Assembly: GCA_037190145.1 (NCBI GenBank)
Contig: JBBCJU010000013.1
Coordinates: 69,674-133,673 of the forward strand
Source of the DNA: 55-13 sp037190145
GTDB taxonomy: Bacteria; Armatimonadota; Fimbriimonadia; Fimbriimonadales; Fimbriimonadaceae
Length of the DNA stretch: 64,000 nucleotides
Direction of reading: 5' to 3'
Shown here: positions 53,643 to 61,416 of the stretch, one piece after another
Position numbering within the stretch: the stretch's first letter is position 1
How the letters are laid out: the number at the start of each line of letters is the position of its first letter
Program-made: the position numbers and the translations under genes
Notes under the pieces: model-generated
Databases searched by the model: none
What the model was told of the DNA's origin: nothing
The model's input: only the letters and a program-made list of their open reading frames with translations

Positions 53643-54473
53643 TTAGTTTTCCTGATAGTTACAAAGGGCTGCTGACCACTGCTGGTTATCTGGCAGTTGA
53701 CTGCAAGATGGGTTCAGAGCCAACTTACCAGCCATCGATCTCATCCAGCTTGACTTTCGATACTTAGCACTCGTGTCGAGCATAACGAAAATAGAACCTT
53801 CCGTATGCCTTCCGCTTAACTGCTCATAAATTTGATTCCAGTTCGTATCTCCACCTGGCTCAAAGTAGGGAGCGTTATCGGCATCAAAATCATTCGCGTC
53901 ATCATCCTCGCGTCCATCCTTTGCACCGGCAAACATGATCTTGTCGGAAACGGAACGCCAGGTCGATTCGTTGGAGGAAGAGTTGATGGTGCCACCAGAT
54001 TGACCATCAAACCCAAAGTTATGGAGCAATTCATCGTTTCGTGAAAAGTGACCAAACAGAGCAGGTCGGTTTCCGGCAGCAGTCGAATTGTTTGGTGTAT
54101 TTGTCCAGTGAACTTCTGAAGGAATAGGAGCAGACGTCCCAGTTGGCATATCTGAGAATCTGAAGTTCACAAACTCGCGCTTTACTGGTCGAGGAGCACT
54201 TGAAGCAGGATCAAGGAAAATATCGATGCTCTTTGTATAAGGCAGTAGATCAACATGGATGTCCCACCACTTTCGGTTAACCCAACCGTCGTAGTCATTC
54301 ATGTACAGGTAAGTAGCGGTTCCCAACTGCTTCACATTGCTGAGAGCTTGGGTCTTCTTAGCAGCAGCCTTGGCTTGCGCAAAAACAGGGAATAGGATCG
54401 CAGCCAGGATAGCAATGATAGCAATAACAACGAGAAGTTCAATGAGCGTAAAAGCGTAGCGCTTTCTTTCCAT
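53643..54473 (-). CDS. Prepilin-type protein (DUF1559-like)
   Basis: 276 residues. MERKRYA-FTLIELLVVIAIIAI is a classic prepilin N-terminus with Glu at +5. Next come FPVFAQAKAAAKKTQALSNV and LGTATYLYMNDYDGW, the usual beginning of the planctomycete/Armatimonadota pseudopilin-like family. GSIFVMLDTSAKYRK is a weak version of the C-terminal motif. It is probably exported and assembled by a type II/IV-like machine. It is better conserved at the cleavage site than the copy at 18800. Confidence 0.9.
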   Translation of the reverse strand: MERKRYAFTLIELLVVIAIIAILAAILFPVFAQAKAAAKKTQALSNVKQLGTATYLYMNDYDGWVNRKWWDIHVDLLPYTKSIDIFLDPASSAPRPVKREFVNFRFSDMPTGTSAPIPSEVHWTNTPNNSTAAGNRPALFGHFSRNDELLHNFGFDGQSGGTINSSSNESTWRSVSDKIMFAGAKDGREDDDANDFDADNAPYFEPGGDTNWNQIYEQLSGRHTEGSIFVMLDTSAKYRKSSWMRSMAGKLALNPSCSQLPDNQQWSAALCNYQEN

Positions 54474-54605
54474 GTGCGGGAATATTTAGTCGGATTGTTA
54501 AGGACGTGTTTACCATTAGGCCGGTAGGCTGACCGCTTCACCAAACCTTAACAAGCAGAGACGCTTTCCCTAAGCTTTGACCATCAGATGCGAGGGTTAA
54601 GAACC

Positions 54606-54640
54606 AAAAAGCCCTGGAGCAAAACTGCCCCAGGGCTTTT
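54606..54640 (-). terminator. Intrinsic terminator of the Gfo/Idh gene
   Basis: AAAAGCCCTGG and CCAGGGCTTTT form a perfect 11-bp stem with a 12-nt loop, followed on the minus strand by TTTTTGG. It lies 13 bp after the Gfo/Idh stop. Confidence 0.9.
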
Positions 54641-54653
54641 AGCGAAAGTAAAG

Positions 54654-55970
54654 TTAGAGGCTCCAGCCTGGGCGGAACTTAGGTTTGATCAGTTCATCGA
54701 ACTCATCCGTACCCTTCACTTTCATGCGGCGAGGATCCCACTCTAGTCGTGGACCGTTTGCCCAGATTGCCAGGTTGCCAAGAAGGACTGTCTCTGTCAA
54801 AGCGGAAGCGTAATCCACCATGTTTGAGCGGGCGGGCTTACCACCCTGTGCAGCTCGGACAAACTCAGCCATGTGGCCAGGTGAAACTTCAACCTCTACG
54901 GATGGCATAGTTGAACCATCTACCAGATGGTACTCCGTTCCATACTCGTTGGGGCTGAAGATGGTTGCCTTCTCGCAGACAATGATCTGTCCGTTCCCAC
55001 CAAAATTCTTGCCGGGAGCCAAGTCAGCAGCGGGCTTCTTACCACCGTCATACCAGTGGAGCTTGAGTGGAGCGCGTCCGTTTCTTTCTCCAAACTCGTA
55101 GTGAACGATGGACCAAGTTGGGAAGCTGTCTTTGTTGTGACCGCTGGTCTCTGCTTGAACTGCAATTGGATCTCGCAGATCAAGAGCCATAAACGACATA
55201 TTCATGACGTGGCAACCCATGTCTCCGAGGGCTCCCGTTCCGAAGTCCCACCAGCCGCGCCATGTGAAGGAGTGATAACCGTCAGCATAGGGTCGCTCTG
55301 GGCGAGGGCCAAGCCAGGTCTCAAAATCTAGGTTCTTGGGAGTTGGCTTTGGAGCTCTTCTTTCCATTCCTTGTGGCCAGTATCCGCCAGCACGGTCAGT
55401 CCAAAGATGAATCTCCTTTACGGCTCCGAAAGTGCCGGACTTGATCAACGCAGCCATTTTTCTGAGTTCAGTGCTAGATGTGCTCTGGTTGCCCATCTGA
55501 GTAGCAACCTTGTGCTGGCGAGCAATTCTGGCCAACTCTCGAGCTTCCCAAATCGTGCGGGTAAGTGGCTTTTCACAGTAGCAGTGGAGGCCTTGCTTCA
55601 TTGCTAGAGCCGCAGCTGTAGCATGGTGGTGATCTGGGGTGCTAACCACGACTGCATCAATTTGCCCCTTCATAGCTTGCAGCATTTCACGATAGTCGGT
55701 GAAAGTGGTTGCGCGAGGATGCTCAAGCATTCCCTTGGATCGCTCTTTGGCGTCGGTATCGCAGATCGCTACGATATCGCCGTGATTAGCGGCATCCTGC
55801 ATTCCACTCCAGCCCTTGCCACCACAACCGATCACACCAAAGCGAAGTCGGTTTGAAGCAAGTGAGCTCTTTTGCGGAGCAGCGGAAGCACTTGCTTGGC
55901 CAATCGTTAGGCCCACTACAGCAGCAGCAGAGCCGCGTAAAACATCTCTTCTAGAAATTTCTTTTCCCAT
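54654..55970 (-). CDS. Gfo/Idh/MocA-family oxidoreductase with Tat signal
   Basis: 438 residues. The N-terminus KEISRRDVLRGSAAAVVGL is a twin-arginine signal. FGVIGCGGKGWSGMQDAA is the NAD(P) site and AVVVSTPDHHHATAAALAMK the Gfo motif, with HCYCEKPLTRT containing the conserved EKP. GCHVMNMSFMALD supplies the catalytic His region. It is probably a periplasmic sugar-derivative dehydrogenase of the planctomycete type. Strong terminator downstream. Confidence 0.9.
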   Translation of the reverse strand: MGKEISRRDVLRGSAAAVVGLTIGQASASAAPQKSSLASNRLRFGVIGCGGKGWSGMQDAANHGDIVAICDTDAKERSKGMLEHPRATTFTDYREMLQAMKGQIDAVVVSTPDHHHATAAALAMKQGLHCYCEKPLTRTIWEARELARIARQHKVATQMGNQSTSSTELRKMAALIKSGTFGAVKEIHLWTDRAGGYWPQGMERRAPKPTPKNLDFETWLGPRPERPYADGYHSFTWRGWWDFGTGALGDMGCHVMNMSFMALDLRDPIAVQAETSGHNKDSFPTWSIVHYEFGERNGRAPLKLHWYDGGKKPAADLAPGKNFGGNGQIIVCEKATIFSPNEYGTEYHLVDGSTMPSVEVEVSPGHMAEFVRAAQGGKPARSNMVDYASALTETVLLGNLAIWANGPRLEWDPRRMKVKGTDEFDELIKPKFRPGWSL

Positions 55971-56073
55971 GCAATTCCTCGATCAGCAGTTTATCGAGTT
56001 ATTGCGGGATAGAGATAGAGTTCCGGCTATAGAAAAACTAAAAGTTTGCTTCCAAACGGAACATTCTATGAAT

Positions 56074-57447
56074 TTACGCTGCTAAAACTTGGCGAAGGTT
56101 GCTTCGATAGAAATCTTGCATCTGGGCTAGCGGGATGTTTTCTGCTTCTCCGATAGCTTCCAGCCAGTTAGTTGTGCTGCTCCGACGCGCTGCGTACTCC
56201 ATTCGAGCCTCGAATGAGATGAGGTTGGTTGGAGAAACATGCTTATCACCAAGGCCACGTACTCGCTCGATCAGAGATGAGAACACTGCGGTTCGGCGAT
56301 AGTCATCCATGGATGCGAACACTTGGGCGGCGATAAGCCAGTGCCATACAAGATCAATTGGCGAGGTTAACGCCCCGCCGGTTGAATCAGCTTCTATAAG
56401 ATGAGCTAGTGCTTGACGATGATTTCCGGAATGCATCGCAAGCAAGGCTTCATTCAGGCACAACCAATTCTCTAAAACATGGGACGGGCTATTTCTTGAA
56501 CGCGCACGGCAACGTTTTGCGGCCTTGTGTCCCATGTCGTAATCCCCGACCAATGCATGGGCGTGGACAAGGTTCATATCAATATAGGACAAGAGGTCAG
56601 GGTCTGGGGCCGCCGATGCTCCAAACTCAAGCAAGGCTGTATAAGCGCGAGTGTCTAGTCGAATGTCAATGTTCTTTCGGATGACTCTAAATCTCGACCA
56701 ATTTGACTGCGAGAAATGAAGTCCGCGCTCTTCGAGCAAGGCGCTTCGACGCCAATAACCTCTCCCATGCGCAACCTTTGCGGCTTGCTGATAGAGATAT
56801 GCCATGCACCGACGCAAGAATTGGTCCTCAAGATAAGAGGTGTCGAACTCTGTTGGGAGCGTCATGATCCGGGACGAATCTAATCGATATCCCTCGTTTG
56901 ATGCCGCTAAAACTGCGTAGACCAGCCGATCCTCTCGATCTCGACTGGAATCTAGAGCGACTGCGTAGAAGTAATGGATTGCTTTTCGCGTGAAATCGCC
57001 TGGAGCCGAACCATCTAGGATAGATGCAGCTTGTTTGCGAATCCATCCAGAACTATTCAGCCGTTCTTCATGAGGATCTAGTAAAGCACCTTCCACCAAG
57101 GCTAAGCATCGCGAGTGAAGACTGTCTGGGTCAGCCGCCGTTTTGGGGTCAACGATGACAGTCGAACCCGGCACATGGAGTGAAATCGCTGTTCGGTCGG
57201 AAACAAGGTGATTTTCGAACTGGCGGCGAATGCTGGACAGCCTTTGCCTAAAACTCACCGACGCCTTTTCGATCGAGGACTCGGGCCAAAGATCAGCGGC
57301 AAGCTTTTGTCTATGTAGTTCAAATGGAGAGGCAAGAACCAGAGAGCCGAAGATGAGACATTCCTGTTGTGTCCTAAATGAAAAGGGGTGCCCTTGCTCA
57401 TCAAAGGCATGAAGCTCCTTTCCAAACTCAACAAGCAGGCCTCCCAT
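56074..57447 (-). CDS. SARP/BTAD-like transcriptional regulator with helical repeats
   Basis: 457 residues. An N-terminal winged-helix of the OmpR/SARP type is recognisable (ASPFELHRQKLAADLWPESS, then ASVSFRQRLSSIRRQF). Past about residue 130 the protein is all-helical with TPR-like spacing (DYDMGHKAAKRCRARSR, ALLAMHSGNHRQALAHLIEA). No ATPase or receiver is present. Targets are unknown; the divergent or adjacent Gfo/Idh and CopperAO-N-like genes are candidates. Confidence 0.78.
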   Translation of the reverse strand: MGGLLVEFGKELHAFDEQGHPFSFRTQQECLIFGSLVLASPFELHRQKLAADLWPESSIEKASVSFRQRLSSIRRQFENHLVSDRTAISLHVPGSTVIVDPKTAADPDSLHSRCLALVEGALLDPHEERLNSSGWIRKQAASILDGSAPGDFTRKAIHYFYAVALDSSRDREDRLVYAVLAASNEGYRLDSSRIMTLPTEFDTSYLEDQFLRRCMAYLYQQAAKVAHGRGYWRRSALLEERGLHFSQSNWSRFRVIRKNIDIRLDTRAYTALLEFGASAAPDPDLLSYIDMNLVHAHALVGDYDMGHKAAKRCRARSRNSPSHVLENWLCLNEALLAMHSGNHRQALAHLIEADSTGGALTSPIDLVWHWLIAAQVFASMDDYRRTAVFSSLIERVRGLGDKHVSPTNLISFEARMEYAARRSSTTNWLEAIGEAENIPLAQMQDFYRSNLRQVLAA

Positions 57448-57494
57448 TGCCTGCTATTTTACAGGCGATGAGAGGCACCAATGGACAATACTTC

Positions 57495-58184
57495 TCAGTC
57501 CAATTCAAGTTTAACGCGAAACACAGTGGGCTTCTTGGGCTTTACAGAATCATCGTAGCCCGCTAAATCACCAACCGTTAGCACCAAATCTTTAGGATTG
57601 AATCCAGGATTGACATAGAAGATCAAGGCTCCTTCTGCCTGAGCACCTGGCAAATTGCCTCGAGCAAAAAAGCGGCTACCATCGAACGGAAAGTCGTTTG
57701 AGTAAGGTTCCCACGAATCCCCATCTACACCCGCCAATGCCGTTTTGCCAATACAGAAGTGGTGAAGTTCCTTGTTTCCGTTTCTATAGGAGTACTCCAC
57801 AATGATCATTTCCTTGCCTTCAGGGACTTCGAAGTCGTTATCACCGTAGTAGTCGTTCTTTGCTCTGTATGTTGATGTGCGATAGGTTCGATTCACCTTG
57901 AACCTCCAGCCTCCATCAAAAAGCCAGTCGCCTGTCTTTCCCGACAAACCCATTAATTGGTTTGTGCCACCAGCGGCAACCAGTTCGTATCCTGTCCCTT
58001 TGGTTTTAACCGTAAGGTTGAGGGCTTTTGCGATATCTGCAATAGGGGCGTATGCACGGCCACTGATCATTCGAACGTCCGTTGACGCAATACGTGAGTT
58101 AATAGTGAGGGTTCGCTGTGCTTGCGCATAAACCATAACGGCGGCAGCAGCCACACCAAGAAGAGCGATTGTCTTGAGTTTCAT
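57495..58184 (-). CDS. Secreted protein with copper-amine-oxidase-N-like domain
   Basis: 229 residues. A signal peptide (MKLKTIALLGVAAAAVMVYA) is followed by a CopperAO-N/stalk-like domain (MISGRAYAPIADIAKALNLT) at about 38-58. Then comes a DUF4352-like beta-sandwich (EVPEGKEMIIVEYSYRNGNK, ALIFYVNPGF). These domains bind cell wall or other proteins and are not oxidases by themselves. It is probably a surface or periplasmic binding protein. Confidence 0.75.
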   Translation of the reverse strand: MKLKTIALLGVAAAAVMVYAQAQRTLTINSRIASTDVRMISGRAYAPIADIAKALNLTVKTKGTGYELVAAGGTNQLMGLSGKTGDWLFDGGWRFKVNRTYRTSTYRAKNDYYGDNDFEVPEGKEMIIVEYSYRNGNKELHHFCIGKTALAGVDGDSWEPYSNDFPFDGSRFFARGNLPGAQAEGALIFYVNPGFNPKDLVLTVGDLAGYDDSVKPKKPTVFRVKLELD

Positions 58185-58710
58185 AAGAGTAATCCAGTCG
58201 AAATTGCTCTAATGATCACCTGCTCCTAAGCATTTACCGCCCTCCGTGACATGAAAGTTATTACCGTGACCAACCAAGTTAGGTGGGCAATTGCTATACG
58301 TAAAGAATTTTTCCAGTAGATCTTGGACCAGTGAGATGTGGTTTTCATCAAATGCTAGCTACGGATTTATTAGGTTCAAACTGCGATAAAACGCAACCGT
58401 TATCAGGTTCAAAAAACCGTGGCTACCTTAGGTTCAAATGGAGCCTGATTTTTAGCGCGCATTTATCTGCAAGTCACACAGACTTTTGGGTTTTTGCGGA
58501 TTGGGGTGTGATTTTGGACTAGTTGGCAGCTCTTGAGGCATTGCGGTTAGATTTGCTCTCTATAAATAAAGGGCGAATGTTTGGCTTTTTGTCAATCTTA
58601 GGTTTGGCTGGGGCAGGGTACTCGTCAAAACATATAGGAATTGGGCGGGATAAATCATTTCGCAGCCGGCTCTTCATGATGCTGTCTTAGAGACAGGGCT
58701 CAGTTTAAGG
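58185..58710. other. Gene-free stretch at the edge of the accessory region
   Basis: No convincing frame. The only structure noticed is a set of three AGGTTCAAA direct repeats at 58372, 58405 and 58430. The single open frame of 63 codons (58331-58522) lacks a ribosome site and looks random. Confidence 0.6.
58372..58438 (+). repeat. Three AGGTTCAAA direct repeats
   Basis: Identical 9-mers start at 58372, 58405 and 58430 (steps of 33 and 25 bp), each within a TTANNAGGTTCAAA-like context. The spacing is too irregular for CRISPR. They could be protein-binding sites or the remains of a tandem duplication. Confidence 0.5.
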
Positions 58711-58860
58711 AAACTTGGAGCTTTGTTGGCTAGACCTCATCATAGTCTGCGATCGTTAAGTAGTCAAGTTTCGCGTCGTAGCCGTATTGCTCCGTGCGAT
58801 CTAATACTCAAGAACCGCCCTTACTCACATAAGTGGCTGCCATACGATTTTTCGGTGGTA
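58711..58860 (-). pseudogene. RHS-repeat gene fragment (third copy)
   Basis: The minus strand reads LDRTEQYGYDAKLDYLTIAD before a stop. This corresponds to the start of the RHS segment in the gene at 61417 (LDRTEYYGYDADLDYLTSAD). DNA similarity continues to both sides (AACTTGGAG.TT.GTTGGCTAG). With the following 58-bp module it repeats, in the same order, the block at 62472-62665. It is clearly decayed. Confidence 0.75.
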
Positions 58861-58918
58861 GCCTCCGGATTGCGGTTGGGTGATGAGCCAAGCACTGCGG
58901 CTTTCGCACCCGGAGGCA
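58861..58918. repeat. 58-59 bp inverted-end module, copy A
   Basis: Begins GCCTCCGG and ends CCGGAGGCA (8-bp perfect inverted ends). It shares ATTGCGGTTGG-like and GCACCCGGAGGCA segments with the copies at 62607 and 63635. Confidence 0.7.
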
Positions 58919-59059
58919 AAAAACTGATTGCATCTGACCTGATGGAGGACTTTGAGGAAACAGAGTAATCAAAAGACGTGGACCAGCCATCACTATCCGG
59001 TGAGGAACATCCAAGGACAAAACCCATGTTTCTTGGAAAGGCCCTTTATACACAAGCAC

Positions 59060-59464
59060 CTATGTCATGAAATACCAAATTACACATACAACAGAGGGCA
59101 ATGCCAGGGAAGTGACAAGTGAGCGGCCACTAACATTTGGGAACATCACGTTAAACCACGAAAGAAGGAATAACCCTCCGCTGATGGTGCCTGCTGCGAG
59201 CGCAAGTTGTTTTATGTGGAACATGACACCAAAGCACAACAGAATGATCGCAGTTATGCCGCAGAAAGCCGACTGAACCTCATCTAGGCGATGCTCCTTG
59301 GAAACCATATAAACATGGAAAAGTGATAAAAGCACCCAAAGTATCAATATGGGTAGTAACACATTGTTATTTTCATTACTAAGAACGAGAAATACTGATA
59401 GAACCAGAGCTGAGAGTGCTTGAACAAGAGAAAACCTCGGATGTGTACTGTATATGTTTCGCAT
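59060..59464 (-). CDS. Small membrane protein in RHS locus
   Basis: 134 residues with about four hydrophobic segments (ALSALVLSVFLVLS, LLPILILWVLLSLFHVYMV, GITAIILLCFGVMF, SLALPSVVCVIWYF). No family recognised. It lies 5 bp after the preceding membrane protein gene, on the same strand and in the same locus. Multi-pass proteins of this size are often immunity proteins against membrane-active tips, but that is inference. Confidence 0.6.
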   Translation of the reverse strand: MRNIYSTHPRFSLVQALSALVLSVFLVLSNENNNVLLPILILWVLLSLFHVYMVSKEHRLDEVQSAFCGITAIILLCFGVMFHIKQLALAAGTISGGLFLLSWFNVMFPNVSGRSLVTSLALPSVVCVIWYFMT

Positions 59465-59469
59465 CTTAG

Positions 59470-59922
59470 CTAGCCAACGATCATGTCTTCTAAATGTCGA
59501 TACATGAAATCAAGCATTCCATACCATGCTGTGATGAACCCGATGCCCGCCACCAGTACGCCAGACTTATATGATTTGGCACCAGTTTCGGGATTGAGAA
59601 ACAACGAAGGAAGAATCTTTTGCCCACTCAAAGCTTCTCTCGCATTTGCGATCAGGGCAGAACCCGAGACATATAAAAAAGGGAGGCTTAAAAACCATGT
59701 ACATGGAGATATACCTACTAATAGGCCAGATGAAAGAATGGCTCCAAAGGTGCCCATGAACAATGACGAACTTAGACAGCCAGTAATTACTAAACCGAGA
59801 TCTTTCCAATCGTTAGAATCCCACTCACCTGAAACATCAATCTTAACTCGTTCCTCGCTGATCGAGGCATACCCACTTTTGAGACCTAAATCATGTCGAC
59901 AACACGTATCTAAAACCAACAT
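59470..59922 (-). CDS. Membrane protein in RHS locus
   Basis: 150 residues. About 45 soluble N-terminal residues (LKSGYASISEERVKIDV) precede three hydrophobic segments (LGLVITGCLSSSLFMGTFGA, LLVGISPCTWFLSLPFLYV, SGVLVAGIGFITAWYGML). ATG 59922 overlaps the end of the FGE-like gene by 32 bp, suggesting coupling. No family recognised. Confidence 0.6.
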   Translation of the reverse strand: MLVLDTCCRHDLGLKSGYASISEERVKIDVSGEWDSNDWKDLGLVITGCLSSSLFMGTFGAILSSGLLVGISPCTWFLSLPFLYVSGSALIANAREALSGQKILPSLFLNPETGAKSYKSGVLVAGIGFITAWYGMLDFMYRHLEDMIVG

Positions 59923-60511
59923 TAAAGTGCTTCGTTAAAGGATCGTAAGCTGCTTCGTCATGTAGGTTCCACTCTTTAGAGTTATATGGGCAGCCTTTTA
60001 CAATGGCCTTACCTTCCCAAACATCACTTGTCCATTCACCCACGTATCCAACAAGCTCTTGCAGACCAAATGGACTACTTAGTTCCGGATGTAATCCTAC
60101 TGATTCTAGTTTCTGGCTCTTTCGCGGTTTAAATTCAACCTCTTTATTTCCCCAGGGCAAGACCAGACCTTCGCTACCTCTTGCTGCAACTTCCCATTCA
60201 TATGCGGTTGGCAGTCTTCCCCCTCTCCATGCTGCAAACTCTTTAGCGTCTAGTTGGCTAACAGAGATGACTGGTTTGTTGAGGTCTTTAGGCAAGACGT
60301 TTTTCAGGTCCATGGACGCACTACCAACTGCAACGCAGTATTCAAAATACTCCCTAACGGTTACGGGATGGGTCCTTATCCAGAACTTCCTCAGAAACAC
60401 TGTTCTTTCACCTAGGTTCGAGTAAAAGCGAAGGCCTTTTTGGTAGTAGTCCTTTCTTAAGGATTCACCTATCCCTACGGTGTACTCACCTTCAGGCACA
60501 AGACTGTACAT
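59891..60511 (-). CDS. FGE-sulfatase (SUMF1-like) domain protein, non-catalytic
   Basis: 206 residues from ATG 60511. FWIRTHPVTVREYFEYC, WRGGRLPTAYEWEVAARG and LQELVGYVGEWTSDVW are hallmark FGE-sulfatase segments, with IVKGCPYNS and NVGFRYVLS at the end, where the catalytic-cysteine form (GFRC) is replaced by Tyr. It therefore likely binds rather than oxidises cysteine. The frame is open to 60622, which would overlap the orphan tip frame, so the shorter start is preferred. It sits where an immunity gene would be for the orphan RHS tip. Confidence 0.72.
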   Translation of the reverse strand: MYSLVPEGEYTVGIGESLRKDYYQKGLRFYSNLGERTVFLRKFWIRTHPVTVREYFEYCVAVGSASMDLKNVLPKDLNKPVISVSQLDAKEFAAWRGGRLPTAYEWEVAARGSEGLVLPWGNKEVEFKPRKSQKLESVGLHPELSSPFGLQELVGYVGEWTSDVWEGKAIVKGCPYNSKEWNLHDEAAYDPLTKHFNVGFRYVLST

Positions 60512-60521
60512 TTTATCTTTT

Positions 60522-60782
60522 TTACCCTGAGACCGTGATGTAGCCACCGAGCAAATCCCAGTCGCCACCCACATGGTCGATAACATCGCTAAATGCCGCA
60601 GGGTCTCTTTGAGATGCCGCACCTAGACTGTAAAGCAATAGCGTTGCGCACGGCCCAATATCTCCAGCTTTCCTTAGCGCCCTTTTAACAACAGGCTCCT
60701 TCGGTGCCCTAAGTGATTTTTTCTCAATTTCATTAAAATACTCTTCTCTGTTTGGTGCTAGAGGGTTCCACCTCCGTCGCCC
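60522..60782 (-). pseudogene. Displaced RHS C-terminal tip-like ORF (orphan)
   Basis: An 86-codon open frame without an ATG, reading WNPLAPNREEYFNEIEKK, ALRKAGDIGPCATLLL and GGDWDLLGGYITVSG before TAA. Its start overlaps, in another frame, the end of an RHS fragment (60758-61048), as if a deletion or frameshift fused them. It ends 10 bp before the FGE-like start. The layout matches orphan RHS tip cassettes. The coding status is uncertain. Confidence 0.5.
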
Positions 60783-61048
60783 CTATATTGACCACGTTGG
60801 CCAACCCTGTTATCGCCCCAAGCGTCGTAAGATCGTGAATTGTTAAGTGAGAAGCTCCCACTGCTCTTGACCAGCGTCGCGACCATATTGCCGTGTCCAT
60901 CAAACAATGGGTAACAGGTGGTTGTACCGGAAGAGTTCACCCGCTCAATGCGGTCGATACCTCTTGCTCCAAGAGTCTTTCGAGTGACTGTTGCTGGAGT
61001 TTCACTATAAGGAGAAACCGTAAATGTCCCATCTTCTGTTTCAGAATC
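60758..61048 (-). pseudogene. RHS core fragment (second copy)
   Basis: The frame continues directly after the stop of the immunity-like gene and reads TVTRKTLGARGIDRIERV, then CYPLFDGHGNMVATLV and SRSYDAWGDNRVGQRGQY before TAG. It matches residues about 230-300 of the RHS gene at 61417, but stops before the RSRYYEP core. It has no own start. It is a remnant of a former RHS 3' end kept in front of a different tip. Confidence 0.82.
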
Positions 61049-61411
61049 TCAGGGTTTAGTGCATAGGTCCTTCAAGTAGTTGATAAGTGCTGTGGCCTCG
61101 TCTGGCAAAACAAACCCAGGTACAGGGAGACTCTCCCTAGTCCATGAGTCGGCTAAGATCATTGATCTTGGCAGGATCAAGACACAGGTAGATGTATCGC
61201 AGCCTCGCTTTAACAACCTTTTAACGATATCGACTCCGCTCGTGGTCCAGAACAAAGGAACCAAGTAGATCTGACTTGAACCATGCGTACAAACTTCTCC
61301 TTCGAAGTCTGATTCATTAGCGATGATGTCCACCGAGGCACCATCGAACGCCCTAGCAACGATAGTTGACGTTCCCATTTCGGCAGGACCGGACAAGAAC
61401 TTCTTCACCAT
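61049..61411 (-). CDS. Candidate immunity protein for RHS tip
   Basis: 120 residues from ATG 61411, five bp after the RHS stop. It is predicted alpha/beta (TSTIVARAFDGASVDIIA, QIYLVPLFWTTSGVDIV, TCVLILPRSMI) with no recognised family. Its immunity role is inferred solely from position immediately 3' of an RHS core plus variable tip, the standard polymorphic-toxin order. TTG 61438 is an alternative start that would overlap the RHS gene. Confidence 0.6.
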   Translation of the reverse strand: MVKKFLSGPAEMGTSTIVARAFDGASVDIIANESDFEGEVCTHGSSQIYLVPLFWTTSGVDIVKRLLKRGCDTSTCVLILPRSMILADSWTRESLPVPGFVLPDEATALINYLKDLCTKP

Positions 61412-61416
61412 TGAGA

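Noticed and set aside
58372..58438. CRISPR array
   Set aside because: Repeat unit is only 9 bp, spacing uneven, three copies, no cas genes.
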